Assembly: GCF_001083785.1 (NCBI RefSeq) | Contig: NZ_LAVL01000001.1 | Coordinates: 167,608-231,607 of the forward strand | DNA from: Nonomuraea sp. SBT364 | Lineage (GTDB): Bacteria > Actinomycetota > Actinomycetes > Streptosporangiales > Streptosporangiaceae | Direction: 5' to 3' | Length of the DNA: 64,000 nucleotides | Shown here: piece after piece, positions 49,835 to 59,406 of the stretch | How the letters are laid out: every line of letters begins with the position of its first letter | Position numbering within the stretch: the first letter of the stretch is position 1 | The notes under the pieces: model-generated | Database searches by the model: none | What the model saw: the letters and a program-made list of their open reading frames with translations, nothing else | Told to the model about the DNA's origin: nothing | Translations under genes and position numbers: made by a program

Positions 49835-52603
49835 ATGGCGACAGAAGTGGACATCTCTCCGAGGGAGGCCGAGGTACTGGAGCTCCTCGGCGCGCACTAC
49901 AGCAACGCCGAGATCGCGGCGCGGCTGTTCATCTCGGTACGCACCGTCGAGAGCCACGTCTCCTCACTGCTGCGCAAGCTGCAGGTGCCGGACCGGCGAG
50001 CGCTCGCCCAGCGCGCGGACGCCCACCAGCCACAGCACGAACCGGTCCCCCTGCCGGCCCCGCTGACCTCGTTCGTCGGCCGCGCCAGGGAGGTGGCGGA
50101 GCTGTCGGAGGTGGTCAGGACGCACCGCCAGGTGACCGCGGTCGGTCCGGGCGGCGTCGGCAAGACCCGGCTCGCGCTGGCGGTGGCGACGGAGGTCGCC
50201 GCCCAATACCCCGACGGAGTGTGGTTCGTCGACCTGATCCCCGTCACCGATCCCGGCATGATCGCGACCGCTGTCGCCGGTGCGCTGGGACTCGGCGAGC
50301 AGCCCGGCCGCGACCTGACCGAGTCGGTGGTCGCCGCGCTGGCCGACCGTCATGCGTTGCTGGTGTTCGACAACTGTGAGCACGTCGTGGACGAGGTGGC
50401 GCTGTTGCTGGAGCGGCTGCTCGCCGCCTGCCCGCGCGTGACCGTGCTGGCGACCAGCCAGGCCCGGCTGATGGTGCCGTTCGAGCGGGTGTATCAGGTC
50501 CCGCCGCTGTCGCTGGCCGGGGAGTCGGACGCCGTCACGTTGTTCATGGAACGGGCGACGGCGGCCGGCGGGCCGCTGGATCAGCCCCGGCACGACCAGA
50601 TCGCCGCCATCTGCGAGCGGCTGGACGGCATGGCGCTGGCGATCGAGCTGGCCGCGGCCCGCTATCCCGCGCTCGGGCTGGACGGTATCCACGCCGCCCT
50701 GTCCCACCCGCTTCGGATGCTCGCCGGCGGCTCCCGCGCCGATGAGCGGCACCGCTCGGTGCGGGCCGTCCTGGACTGGAGCCACGCCCTGCTGGAACCG
50801 GCCGACCAGGAGCTCCTGCACCGGGTGTCGATCTTCGTCGCGCCCTTCAGCGCATCGGCGGCGGCCGAGGTCGTCGGCTCCCCCATGGACGTGGTCACCG
50901 ACGGACTGGCCCGGCTCGCCGAACAGAGCCTGCTGGCGGTGACGGCCTCCCCGACGGGCACCTACTACCGGGCCTTGGAGACCATCCGCCAGTATGGGAC
51001 GGAACGGCTCGGCCAGGCCGGCGAGCTGGCCGGCACCCGGACCCGGCACCTGCGCTGGTGCCTGACCCAGGCCGCCCGCCTGACGGTGGCCGGGCCGGAC
51101 TGGCGGGCACGCTTCGACGCGGTCGCCGACGACCTCCGCGCGGCGCTGACCTGGGCTGCGAGCGAGCCGGAACAGCGCGCGGACGCCCACCGGCTGGCGC
51201 GGCACCTGGCCGAGCTGACGTTCACCCGCCACCTGATCGGCGAATCGCAGCAGCGCTTCGAGCAGGCATCCGCGCTCGCCGACAACCCCGCCGCCACCGC
51301 GACCATGCTCCGCCAGGCCGCGGACGTGGCCGGCTGCCGTACGCGCGGCGACGACATGTACCGCCTCCACCGCGCCGCCGCGGCTGCCGCCCGCCGTGCC
51401 GGGGACACCGCCGGCGCCGCCGTGGACCTGGCCACCGCCGCCACCACCGCATACCGGTTCTCCAGCACGTTCACGCGGATCACCCCCGAGGAGGAAGCCG
51501 TCGCCCTGGTCACCGAAGCGCGGGAGCTGGCCGGTGGCGACCTGGCCGCCGAGGCCGCGGTGGCGCTGGCGGAGGCCGCGGTGCTCAGCGACGCGTTCGG
51601 CGCGGCTCAGGGTCCGGCAGGCAACGCCGTACCAGAGACGCTCGCGCGCGCCGGACGCGCGGTCGAGCTGGCGCGCCGGATCGGCGATCCGCTCGCCGAG
51701 TCCGCCGCACTCGACGCGCTCACGGCCGCACATGCCTGGGCCGGCGACACGTTCGCCTGCGCCACCACAGCCGGACGCCGCATCACGCTGCTCTCCACCA
51801 TGGCGGGCAAGCGGGAGGCGCCGGGGGGCATCCACGAACTGATCGACGGACTCGGCATGGCCGTACAGACCAGCCTCGGCGCCGGGAACCTGACGGACGC
51901 CCGGCGGTGGGGACGGCAACTGGCCGACCATCCCGCCCTGGCCGAAGTGGGCCATCGGGCGGTGAGCTGGCTGCTGGTCACCGACGCCCTGGCAGGCAAC
52001 GTCGACGAACTCCTCGCCGGCAGCACCCGCTTCCTCGACGCATGGCGGCGAGCCGACAGCCCCGCCAAGGCAACCCTCGGCCCGGCGGCCGCCGCGGTCG
52101 CCATGATCCACAACCTCCGCGGCGACCACGACGCCGAGCGCGAATGGCAGACGGTCCTGGACCGGCTCGACGACTCACCCGAGCGTCAGTACGGTTACGG
52201 AGCGCTCTACGACGCGATGCGGATGCTCCACCACGGCAACGCCGCCGCAGCCATGGACCGGTTGGCGCCCGAACCCGGCGAGGTGTGGAAGTGGGTGACC
52301 TGGATCTGGCTGCACTGGTACGTAGCGATACGCGCCGAAGCCGCCGTCCTCGCCGGCAGCCCCCACGCGCGTGACCGCCTGGCCACCGCCCGTGCCATCA
52401 CCGCCGGCAACCCGGTCGCCGGCGCGATCGTGGAGCGCGCGGCCTCTCTGCTCGACCAGGACCCGAAGCGCCTCCTCGCCACGGCAGGCGCCTTCGAGGC
52501 CGCCGGCTGCCGCTACCAGGCAGCACGCAGCCTGCTCCTGGCGGGCGGCGACCACACCGCCCGCGGCGCCGCTACCCTGACCGATCTCGGCCTCGCGCCG
52601 TGA
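49835..52603 (+). CDS. giant regulator with N-terminal LuxR HTH and NB-ARC-like ATPase
   Basis: About 922 residues. The LuxR HTH is at the N terminus (VDISPREAEVLELLGAHYSN then AEIAARLFISVRTVESHVSS), the reverse of MalT-type order. The NB-ARC/AfsR-like ATPase follows: Walker A GPGGVGKTRLALAV near residue 104, Walker B HALLVFDNCEHVVDE near 172, then VLATSQARLMVPFERVYQVP and LDGMALAIELAAARYPALGL. A ~500-residue helical repeat region ends the protein. The start is uncertain: ATG 49835, ATG 49817 and GTG 49763 are in frame and none has an ideal ribosome site. It diverges from the VOC/PNPOx-like pair, its likely targets. Confidence 0.88.
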   Translation: MATEVDISPREAEVLELLGAHYSNAEIAARLFISVRTVESHVSSLLRKLQVPDRRALAQRADAHQPQHEPVPLPAPLTSFVGRAREVAELSEVVRTHRQVTAVGPGGVGKTRLALAVATEVAAQYPDGVWFVDLIPVTDPGMIATAVAGALGLGEQPGRDLTESVVAALADRHALLVFDNCEHVVDEVALLLERLLAACPRVTVLATSQARLMVPFERVYQVPPLSLAGESDAVTLFMERATAAGGPLDQPRHDQIAAICERLDGMALAIELAAARYPALGLDGIHAALSHPLRMLAGGSRADERHRSVRAVLDWSHALLEPADQELLHRVSIFVAPFSASAAAEVVGSPMDVVTDGLARLAEQSLLAVTASPTGTYYRALETIRQYGTERLGQAGELAGTRTRHLRWCLTQAARLTVAGPDWRARFDAVADDLRAALTWAASEPEQRADAHRLARHLAELTFTRHLIGESQQRFEQASALADNPAATATMLRQAADVAGCRTRGDDMYRLHRAAAAAARRAGDTAGAAVDLATAATTAYRFSSTFTRITPEEEAVALVTEARELAGGDLAAEAAVALAEAAVLSDAFGAAQGPAGNAVPETLARAGRAVELARRIGDPLAESAALDALTAAHAWAGDTFACATTAGRRITLLSTMAGKREAPGGIHELIDGLGMAVQTSLGAGNLTDARRWGRQLADHPALAEVGHRAVSWLLVTDALAGNVDELLAGSTRFLDAWRRADSPAKATLGPAAAAVAMIHNLRGDHDAEREWQTVLDRLDDSPERQYGYGALYDAMRMLHHGNAAAAMDRLAPEPGEVWKWVTWIWLHWYVAIRAEAAVLAGSPHARDRLATARAITAGNPVAGAIVERAASLLDQDPKRLLATAGAFEAAGCRYQAARSLLLAGGDHTARGAATLTDLGLAP

Positions 52604-52759
52604 CCGGGCGCCGGGGTACGACTCGGACAGCGACCACCCGCACTGCTTCCTCATGCCGTCCACATCAGGCGTCGAACCGACGGCACGACGCGTCGAGCAC
52701 GTTGTGATGACCACGCCCTCGGAAGTACGCCTCCCGTAGGAACACCGTCACCCGGTGAT

Positions 52760-53026
52760 CGGCCTCACACGGGATTGCGCCCGGCGCGGCATGCGCGCCC
52801 CGGTGCTCGTGGTCGGGGCGTTGCCGGAGCCGGCCCACCCGGGGCGCGAAGAAGGCGGGAAGTCGTGTGGCAGGTACTCCCAGGCGATCCCGGTCCGGCA
52901 CGCGCGCAGGATGGCATTCACGATTTCCCGCAGGTCATGGATGCGTGCTGCTGGTCCCGGACTCCGCCGGGCCGCCCCCCAGGCCATCGGAGTCGGTTCG
53001 ATCAACGTCCATCGGGCATCGGACAA
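52760..53026 (-). mobile_element. IS5-family transposase, N-terminal remnant
   Basis: The minus strand reads MSDARWTLIEPTPMAWGAAR, RIHDLREIVNAILRACRTGI and AWEYLPHDFPP, the DUF4096-type opening of IS5-family transposases (LSDARWELIEP, HDLREIVNAILYVxRTGIxWRYLPHDFPP). After HDFPP the phase is lost, and no DDE domain or inverted repeats remain. Confidence 0.65.
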
Positions 53027-53104
53027 GTCGCTGCGGCAGGGACGCCGGAGAGCAATGTGTTCCGGCTACCCGCCGGGTTCCGGGCCGTCAGGGACGAATT
53101 CCTG

Positions 53105-53372
53105 GCTCCGCACCGACGGTGATCGCCTCGACGATCTCCCGGACGGCCGAGGCGTCGGGCAGCGCGCCGAGTTCTCCGGCGAACAGCAGGTGACCGGTGC
53201 CGATCAGGGTCAGGCAAGCGTGCGGGCATCCGTGTCCGCCATACACGACCGACGCGGCGCTCAGCCTCCAGGTAGGCCGCGAGGCCAGCGCTGACCTCGG
53301 TGAGGATGGGGATGCCGTGCGGAGTCGTCGCGCGCAATCGTGACCGCAGATCGTCCCGGGCGATCACGATGT
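53105..53372 (-). pseudogene. TetR family regulator, C-terminal remnant
   Basis: Reading away from the monooxygenase stop, one minus phase gives VIARDDLRSRLRATTPHGIP then ILTEVSAGLAAYLEAERRVG. After a shift, another gives LTLIGTGHLLFAGELGALPD and ASAVREIVEAITVGA. Together they form the C-terminal domain of a TetR protein; the HTH is missing. It probably once governed the monooxygenase through the palindrome at 54964-54983. Confidence 0.5.
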
Positions 53373-54898
53373 TTACCAGGCAGACCTCGCGGCCGCGGCC
53401 ACACGTTCGAAGCGGTGCGCTCGATCGCCGGTCACTCGTTCGAGGTAGTCGGCCACGGATTGGTCATCCCAGCTGCCTCCCGTGAGCGCGACGTAGCCGT
53501 CAGGGCGGATCAGCACGAGACCGTCGCCGTCGACCCCATAGAGATCGTGCGCCTCTCCGGCTGAGTCGATGAGCGCGCTTTCGCTGTCGCTGCAGGGGAG
53601 TCCTGGGGGAAGAATGCGATGCGTGTGCACATCACCGCGTCGGCCCTCGCTCACCTGGGGTGCGGGCTGGGCGTCCGGGGCGCGATCGCCGGCACGGATG
53701 CCGATCGCCTCATCCAAGTCGCGGGCCAGGCTGCTGCCTCGGTAGGTGATGCTCAGCTGGCTGACGTCGCTGAACGGGTCCCGGCCCTGGAACGCGCCGA
53801 CGATGCGCTCCGACACGCGTGCGGAGTCGTCGCTGCTCCAGAACCTGCCCCGAGCGGTGGTCGAGGCCAGCACGTGCTCGGCGATCGGCAGACGCTCCTC
53901 CTCATAGGTGTCCAGCAGCGGTTCGGGCGCTCCGCGCAGGACGTGCGCGAGCTTCCAACCGAGGTTGTAGGCGTCTTGTACGCCCGTGTTCATGCCCTGG
54001 CCGCCGGCAGGCGTGTGCACGTGGGCGGCGTCTCCCGCCAGGAGGACGCGGCCGTCCCGATACCGGTCCACCATACGGATGTTGACTTGGTACACCGAAA
54101 GGTAGACCGCGTCGTGGAAGCGAACCCCGGACATCCCGACTCGTTGCGAGAAGATGTCGGCGAAGGTCTCCACCGAGACCGGGGAGGTCCCCTGGCCGTC
54201 GTCCGGCGGCAGCGGCGCGGTGAAGAACCAGGTTCCGCTTCTCGGCATGGGGGCCAGGGTCAGCATGCCGCCGCCGGGGCCGGTGGCCCACATATGCGCG
54301 ACCGAGGCGTCCAGTCCGTCGACGCGGAGATTACCGAACAGCATCCGCTGCTGCTCCCACGTCTCCCCGAGGAAGTCGATCCCGACCTGCTTACGCACGG
54401 TGCTGCCGCCGCCGTCGCATCCGATGAGGTAGCGCGCCCGGACGTCCTGGTGTTGCCCGTCGAATCGGACGGATGCCGTGACCTGGTCGCGGTCCTGTGC
54501 GAGTTCTACCAGTTCGCCGCCGAGTTCCACCCGGGTGCCGAACGATGCCAGCTTCTCGCGCAGGGTCGCTTCGGTGAACTGCTGCCCCACCATGAGGCTG
54601 CCCGGATAGGGCACGCCCGGCACGGGGGGAGCGTCGTACATCACCGCCTCGCGCACCACGTTTCCCTGCGCATCGTAGAAGCGCGCGGGAAGGGTGGTTC
54701 GGCGTGTTCAGCCAGGCGGTCACGCACGCCGAGGTCCTCGAACACCTCTTGTGTGCGGGCTCGGACGCCGCGGGCCCGCGTTCCGACTGGATACGCGGTG
54801 GCACGATCGATGATCCGCACGCGGACGTCGCGGCGGGCGAGGTCGCACGCCAACGTGAGCCCCACTGGGCCTGCGCCGACGATGACGACATCCGTCAT
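53373..54898 (-). pseudogene. FAD-dependent aromatic monooxygenase (PheA/TfdB-like), one-base frameshift
   Basis: ATG 54898 (eight bases after GGAG) begins MTDVVIVGAGPVGLTLACDL, the GxGxxG FAD site, and runs to LAEHAEPPFP. At about 54687 one C appears missing (CCACCCTT where CCACCCCTT restores PLPARFYDAQGNVVREAVMY). The rest is intact to 53373: the middle DG motif (ARYLIGCDGGGSTVRKQVGI), the GD motif (DGRVLLAGDAAHVHTPAGGQ then GMNTGVQDAYNLGWKLAHVL) and a thioredoxin-like C-terminal domain. The full length of about 508 residues is normal for phenol or polyketide hydroxylases. The indel lies in a homopolymer, so sequencing error is a fair alternative to a true pseudogene. Confidence 0.85.
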
Positions 54899-54963
54899 GT
54901 GTGAAGTCTCCATGGAGACGCTCTCCCTTCGTCGCGGCGATAGAGTGACCGCGCGCCCATTTT

Positions 54964-54983
54964 GAGTGGGCAAGCGCCCACTC
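54964..54983. promoter_or_regulatory. TetR-type operator upstream of the monooxygenase
   Basis: GAGTGGGC (54964-54971) and GCCCACTC (54976-54983) are exact reverse complements around AAGC, 66 bases upstream of the monooxygenase ATG. TGGGC-N4-GCCCA cores are typical of TetR-family sites. The cognate regulator may be the broken TetR at 53105-53372 or one elsewhere. Confidence 0.7.
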
Positions 54984-55122
54984 GTCAACTCCGTCCGCCA
55001 TAGACTGAATTGAACATGCTCGTGTCAGATACCGGTCCGAGATCGTGTGCCTATAGCGACGATGCGCTGACAACTTCCTGCCGTCTGCCACCGTGCCGGG
55101 AGGAGTCCGGGGGCAGTCGGGG

Positions 55123-56826
55123 CTATTCGGGTATGCGCAGGACAAGCAGGGCCACGTCGTCGTCATTGTCAGCCGGGCGAGCGTGTTCGAAGAGCACATC
55201 GCAGTAGGAGTCCAGCGGACGGTGGGCCAGGGAAGCGGCGTATCTCCGCAACCGGGCCAATCCATGGTCCAGAGTGTGGTGGTGCGACTCGACCAGTCCG
55301 TCGGTGTAGAACACCAAGGTTGACCCCGGGGGCAGCGCAGCGACGGTGTCGCTACGGTCGGGACGCAGGCCGGTGCCCAGGAGGAGGCCTTGTCCCTGCT
55401 CCAGGAACCGGGCCTGTCCGTCCCGTTCGACCAGGAGCGGTGGCAGGTGACCGGCGTTGGTCCAGTGCAGGAGCCATCTGCCGTCGTCGGTGTGTTCGAG
55501 CCGGGCGAGGACGACGGTGGCCATGACGGTCTGTGCCATGCGGGACACCGCCTGGTCGAGCCGGTTCACGATCACGCTGGGCGGCTCCTCCTCCGCTCCG
55601 GCGTAGGCCCGCAGCATGTTGCAGACCTGGGCCATTCCCGCCGCGGCGTCCAGATCATGGCCGACCACGTCGCCGATCACCAGCGCGGTCGTGCCGTCAG
55701 GCAGGACGAAGGCGTCGTACCAGTCGCCGCCGACCTGGGAAGCGTCCGGTGCGGGCCGGTAGCAGGCGGTCATCTCCACCCCGGGCACCGACGGCATCTG
55801 GGGCAGCAGGTGACGTTGCATGGTCTCGGCGACCCGGCGTTGCCGTTCGTACAGGCGGGCATTGTCCAGGGCCAGCCCCGCGCGGCGGGCGATGTCCTCG
55901 ACCAGCAGCAGGTCAGCGGCGGTGAACGCGCCGGAGCGCGTGGCCCGGCCGAGGGTCAGCGCGCCGACCACCTCCCGCACGCCGCGAATCGGCGCGATGC
56001 TCGCCGAATGCATACCGCTCGCCCGGAAGAGCTCCTGCTGGGCGACCGCGATGCCGGAATCCGGCCGCCTGTCATAGGTGGCCGGGCTTGCCAGTGTGGC
56101 GGTGACTCCGCGCAACGCCCGGGACAGAGGCATGGAGGAGTCCTCAGGCACGGGCGGCATCGGCCCCTCCAGATCCTCCCGGTGCACCAGGACACCGTCC
56201 TCATGGTGCACCACCACGGCCCGCTCGACGCCCCTCCGCTCAGTGAGCAGGTCCACCACAGCCCAGTCACCCAGGAGCGGCACCACCAGCCGCACCAGTT
56301 GACGCAGGATCTCCTCGACGTGAAGGCTCGAGGTGAGCGTCGTGGTCGTCTCGGCGAGCAAAGCGAGCCGATCCAGCTCCGACATCGACGTGGCAGCGTG
56401 CGCCTGCTCCGCCACCTCGCCGGCCGCGGCGAGCTCCTGGAACACCACCAGCGCTCCGGTCCTGCCCCCACCGATCCGGCACGGGGTGATGACCCAGGAG
56501 ATGGGGAACACGGAGCCGTCCCCGCGCTCGAACCAGCCATGGTCGTCGTGCAGCGTACGGCCGGAAAGCAAGGACTGCCTCATCAGGCAACGGACCCGCG
56601 ACAGCGGCTCACCGGCACTCCCGCGGTGCAGCAGGTCGTGCGCGTCCCTGCCCACCATCTCCTCAGCAGTGCGACGGAGCACTCGCGTGGCGTGCCGGTT
56701 GACCCCAGCGATGCGCCCTTGGGCGTCCACAACGTACGCGGCTGCGTCCAGGGCATCCGGCAGTGTGTCGGCTCCGCTGATGTCGTTCGAGGCAGGCGCG
56801 TCATCCGTGCCGCGCGCAGCGTTCAT
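55123..56826 (-). CDS. PAS-GAF-SpoIIE (PP2C) serine phosphatase
   Basis: 567 residues. A PAS domain at about 22-135 (ALDAAAYVVDAQGRIAGVNR then ISWVITPCRIGGGRTGALVV), a GAF domain at about 155-320 (LALLAETTTTLTSSLHVEEI then SASIAPIRGVREVVGALTLG) and a SpoIIE-type PP2C domain to the end. The last has metal-site motifs QVGGDWYDAFVLPDGTTALV, IGDVVGHDLDAAAGMAQ, FYTDGLVESHHH and DNDDDVALLVLRI. Such proteins dephosphorylate anti-anti-sigma factors in partner-switching stress pathways. No STAS or RsbW-like partner is next to it. It is an orphan, cytosolic sensor. Confidence 0.92.
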   Translation of the reverse strand: MNAARGTDDAPASNDISGADTLPDALDAAAYVVDAQGRIAGVNRHATRVLRRTAEEMVGRDAHDLLHRGSAGEPLSRVRCLMRQSLLSGRTLHDDHGWFERGDGSVFPISWVITPCRIGGGRTGALVVFQELAAAGEVAEQAHAATSMSELDRLALLAETTTTLTSSLHVEEILRQLVRLVVPLLGDWAVVDLLTERRGVERAVVVHHEDGVLVHREDLEGPMPPVPEDSSMPLSRALRGVTATLASPATYDRRPDSGIAVAQQELFRASGMHSASIAPIRGVREVVGALTLGRATRSGAFTAADLLLVEDIARRAGLALDNARLYERQRRVAETMQRHLLPQMPSVPGVEMTACYRPAPDASQVGGDWYDAFVLPDGTTALVIGDVVGHDLDAAAGMAQVCNMLRAYAGAEEEPPSVIVNRLDQAVSRMAQTVMATVVLARLEHTDDGRWLLHWTNAGHLPPLLVERDGQARFLEQGQGLLLGTGLRPDRSDTVAALPPGSTLVFYTDGLVESHHHTLDHGLARLRRYAASLAHRPLDSYCDVLFEHARPADNDDDVALLVLRIPE

Positions 56827-56930
56827 GGCGCCATACCTCCTCTAGTACACCCTAATAACCATCCTTCCCAAACGCCCCTTCGCGTCCCTCTTCGCGGTCC
56901 GTCCTGACCTGCGGTACAGCGCAGGCGCCG
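56827..56930. other. upstream region of the SpoIIE gene
   Basis: About 100 bases with an A/T-rich tract (ACACCCTAATAACCATCC) near 56845 that may belong to the promoter of the phosphatase gene. No specific motif can be fixed. Confidence 0.25.
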
Positions 56931-57318
56931 ATGACGCCGCCTGTGGCGCCGGTGGTTGACGCGACAGCGTTCTCACCGCTCGGAGCGGTTGTGGTCAGGA
57001 TCGGCTGCGGCTGGTGCATCGATTTCCGCTATCGGGAGAACCTGGCGCACCAGTGTGCTGTTCACCGGCCTGGAACGCCTGGTGCTGCGCTACGCCGAGG
57101 CGATGACCGACACTCCGCCCAACGTTACCGACGACCTCGTGGCCGGCCTGCTGAGCCACTTCACCGAGGCGCAGGCCGTCGAGCTCACCGCTGTCATCGC
57201 GGTGGAGAATCAGCGTTCCCGAATCAACGCGGCCTTCGGCCTTACCTCTCAAGGCTTCCATGACCACTGCGCGGGGTCCAGTGCACGCTCACACCGCGCC
57301 GAACCTGACGGGCCTTGA
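56931..57318 (+). pseudogene. AhpD-like (carboxymuconolactone decarboxylase family) remnant
   Basis: One plus phase has the redox motif in VVRIGCGWCIDFRYRENLAH (CGWC). About 57047 the sense shifts phase to VLFTGLERLVLRYAEAMTDT, PPNVTDDLVAGLLSHFTEAQ and AVELTAVIAVENQRSRINAA then FGLTSQGF, the usual C-terminal half of these proteins. Around 30 residues are missing at the shift and the N terminus is incomplete. The region 57319-57676 after it shows no gene. Confidence 0.65.
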
Positions 57319-57676
57319 CTCTGAGGACCGTTCAGCATGCGCATTCCACTTGGCGCGTGTGGGTGCCGAATATTGCGTCACAGGGGCTGATCTGGGGTTT
57401 GCTGTGCTCGATGGCTCGGCTCCGGCAGGGTCGCCGCCTCCCCCGACAATGCTGACGTCAACATGAAGTCAAGCCGCCCCCGCGCCTACACCGCCCAGCT
57501 CCGGCGCGTTCTGGGAACCTCTGACTCCTCCGCTTTCACCGAATTCCGATGCTCAGGTTTCATCGCGGCCCTCCGGCCGCGGCGGAACAGGCCTGGACGT
57601 GCGGGCCGGCGACCTGGCAGGGCCACCGGCCACGGGTGCGACCGCACGCGGCCGGCGGGTGGACCTGCCGGTTCCC

Positions 57677-58069
57677 TCAGTGGTAGGCGCCGTAGGACAG
57701 GGCGAGTGCCAGGGCGCCGCAGGCGGTCACGACCAGGTGGACGCTCCTGGCGTACCAGTGCGGCGCTCCGATGCCGATCAGCAGGTGGCCTGTCCAGTAG
57801 GCGCCGTAGTAGGACAGCATGGTCGCGGCCAGGACCCACCACAGCAGCGGGCCGCGCTCACCCGCGGGGGCGAAGATGACGAGCAGCATCACAGCGATGT
57901 GCCCCAGGTCGCCCACGGCCTCGCGCTGCATGTGGAACTGGGCGTGCTTGACGCCGTCCTTGGCCTCGGGCACCAGGTAGGCGTCGTCCCACAGGTGGGA
58001 CACGGTCTGCCCGAGGCTGATGAGGCTGACCAGGATTCCGGCGATCAGGAGCCCTTGAGCGAGAGCCAC
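57677..58069 (-). CDS. unknown four-helix membrane protein of the glucuronide operon
   Basis: 130 residues with four hydrophobic helices: ALAQGLLIAGILVSLISLGQ, a helix around GDLGHIAVMLLVIFAPAG, LLWWVLAATMLSYYGAYWTG and SVHLVVTACGALALALSYGA. His-rich polar loops lie between (KHAQFHMQREAVG, GAPHWYARSVH). GTG 58069 has GAGGAG five bases upstream and overlaps the end of the symporter gene by 25 bases, so it is the third gene of the operon. I do not recognise the family; a transport accessory role is possible. Confidence 0.75.
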   Translation of the reverse strand: MALAQGLLIAGILVSLISLGQTVSHLWDDAYLVPEAKDGVKHAQFHMQREAVGDLGHIAVMLLVIFAPAGERGPLLWWVLAATMLSYYGAYWTGHLLIGIGAPHWYARSVHLVVTACGALALALSYGAYH

Positions 58070-59406
58070 GGCTGCTCCTCCTGTCTCGATCGGGCGATGT
58101 CGGCGACGGCCCGCCGGTAGTCGCGCTCGCTGAACCGGTAGAAGGCCATGCAGGCCGCGGCGAGCGCGAAGCCCGCCGCGGGGATCAGGCCGACCAGCGC
58201 GAGGATGCCCCCATCCGCTCCGGCGGGCTGCACGGCCGCGTTGGCGGCGTATCCGGTCGCGGCGAGGACGAGCCCGGCCAGCCCGGCGGCGGCGGCGTTG
58301 CCGCCCTTGCGGGCGAAGGAGAAGAACGCGTAGATGGCGCCTTCCGCCCGGTGGCCCGAGCGCCACTGACCGTACTCGACCGTGTCGGCCTGCAAGGACA
58401 GCATCACGGTCTGCAGCACGGCAGTGCCGGACGAGGCCACGCCGAGCACGATCAGCACGAGCCACAACCGCGACGGGTCGACGACCAGCATCGCCAGATA
58501 GCCGGCGGCGGCGACCAGCCCGGCGCCGATATAGACGGCGCGCTTGCCGTGGCGGCGGCTGAACCTGGGCGTGAGCCAGCTGAACAGGCCCTGGCCGACG
58601 GCCATCGAGATGGCCATCACGGTGAACGTGTCGACCCCGCCCGCGAGATACCGGGCGTAGTACAGCATGCCGAAGTTGAAGGTCTCGAAGCCGACGAGCA
58701 TCACCAGCATGCTGCCGCACAGCACCAGCAGGGGCCGGTTGAGCCGGACGGCGGCGAGGCTCTGCCGCAGCGTGATGCGGGGTTCGGCGCGGCTGACAGT
58801 CTCCTCGGTCAGGGCGAACGACCCGGCGAACAGCAGCACCGCGACCACCGAGGCGGCGGCCACGACGACCAGGTACGCGCGCCCTTGGTCGGCCGCGCCC
58901 TCCAACTGGGGGGCGATGACCGCATAAAGCAGAAGATAGACGAAGAACGACGACATCGAGCGGACCATCGCCAGCCGGTCGCGTTCCCGGGAGTTCTGGG
59001 TCATCGCCGCCGCCATCGACCCCAGCGACACCTGGCTGAAGGCGAAGGCGAGGCCGAACAGCGCGAACGTGCCGGCCGCGTACCCGATCCGCAGCCCCTC
59101 GCCCCCGTCGGGCACGGTGAACAGCAGCACGCTGGTGACTGCCAGCGCGATCCCGCCGCCCAGCAGGAAGGGGCGGAACTTGCCCCATCGGGTGTCGGTG
59201 CGGTCCATGAGCCGTCCGGCGAACAGGTCGAAGAACGCGTCCGCGATCCTGACGAGCATGAGGACCAGCCCGGCAACGGCGGCGTTCATCGCGACCACGT
59301 CGGTGTAGAAGGACAGCAACAGCAGCGTGACGGTGGCGAAGGCCGCCTGGTTGGCGGCCTCCCCCAGCCCGTAGCCGACGACGTGGCGGCGTCTCACGAC
59401 CGCCAC
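58045..59406 (-). CDS. GPH-type sugar (glucuronide):cation symporter
   Basis: 453 residues, about 12 helices. The opening VGYGLGEAANQAAFATVTLL and the loop GRLMDRTDTRWGKFRPFLLG are hallmarks of the glycoside-pentoside-hexuronide:cation family (MelB/UidB type), as are LQADTVEYGQWRSGHRAEGA and IYAFFSFARKGGNAAAAGLA. It should import glycosides by Na+ or H+ symport. Its start lies 13 bases inside the end of the beta-glucuronidase gene, so the natural substrate is probably a glucuronide. E. coli UidB is the functional parallel. Confidence 0.9.
   Translation of the reverse strand: MAVVRRRHVVGYGLGEAANQAAFATVTLLLLSFYTDVVAMNAAVAGLVLMLVRIADAFFDLFAGRLMDRTDTRWGKFRPFLLGGGIALAVTSVLLFTVPDGGEGLRIGYAAGTFALFGLAFAFSQVSLGSMAAAMTQNSRERDRLAMVRSMSSFFVYLLLYAVIAPQLEGAADQGRAYLVVVAAASVVAVLLFAGSFALTEETVSRAEPRITLRQSLAAVRLNRPLLVLCGSMLVMLVGFETFNFGMLYYARYLAGGVDTFTVMAISMAVGQGLFSWLTPRFSRRHGKRAVYIGAGLVAAAGYLAMLVVDPSRLWLVLIVLGVASSGTAVLQTVMLSLQADTVEYGQWRSGHRAEGAIYAFFSFARKGGNAAAAGLAGLVLAATGYAANAAVQPAGADGGILALVGLIPAAGFALAAACMAFYRFSERDYRRAVADIARSRQEEQPWLSLKGS

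Noticed and set aside
49964..52129. 721-codon minus-strand ORF
   Set aside because: Shadow of the N-terminal-HTH regulator; no motif, composition typical of antisense high-GC frames.
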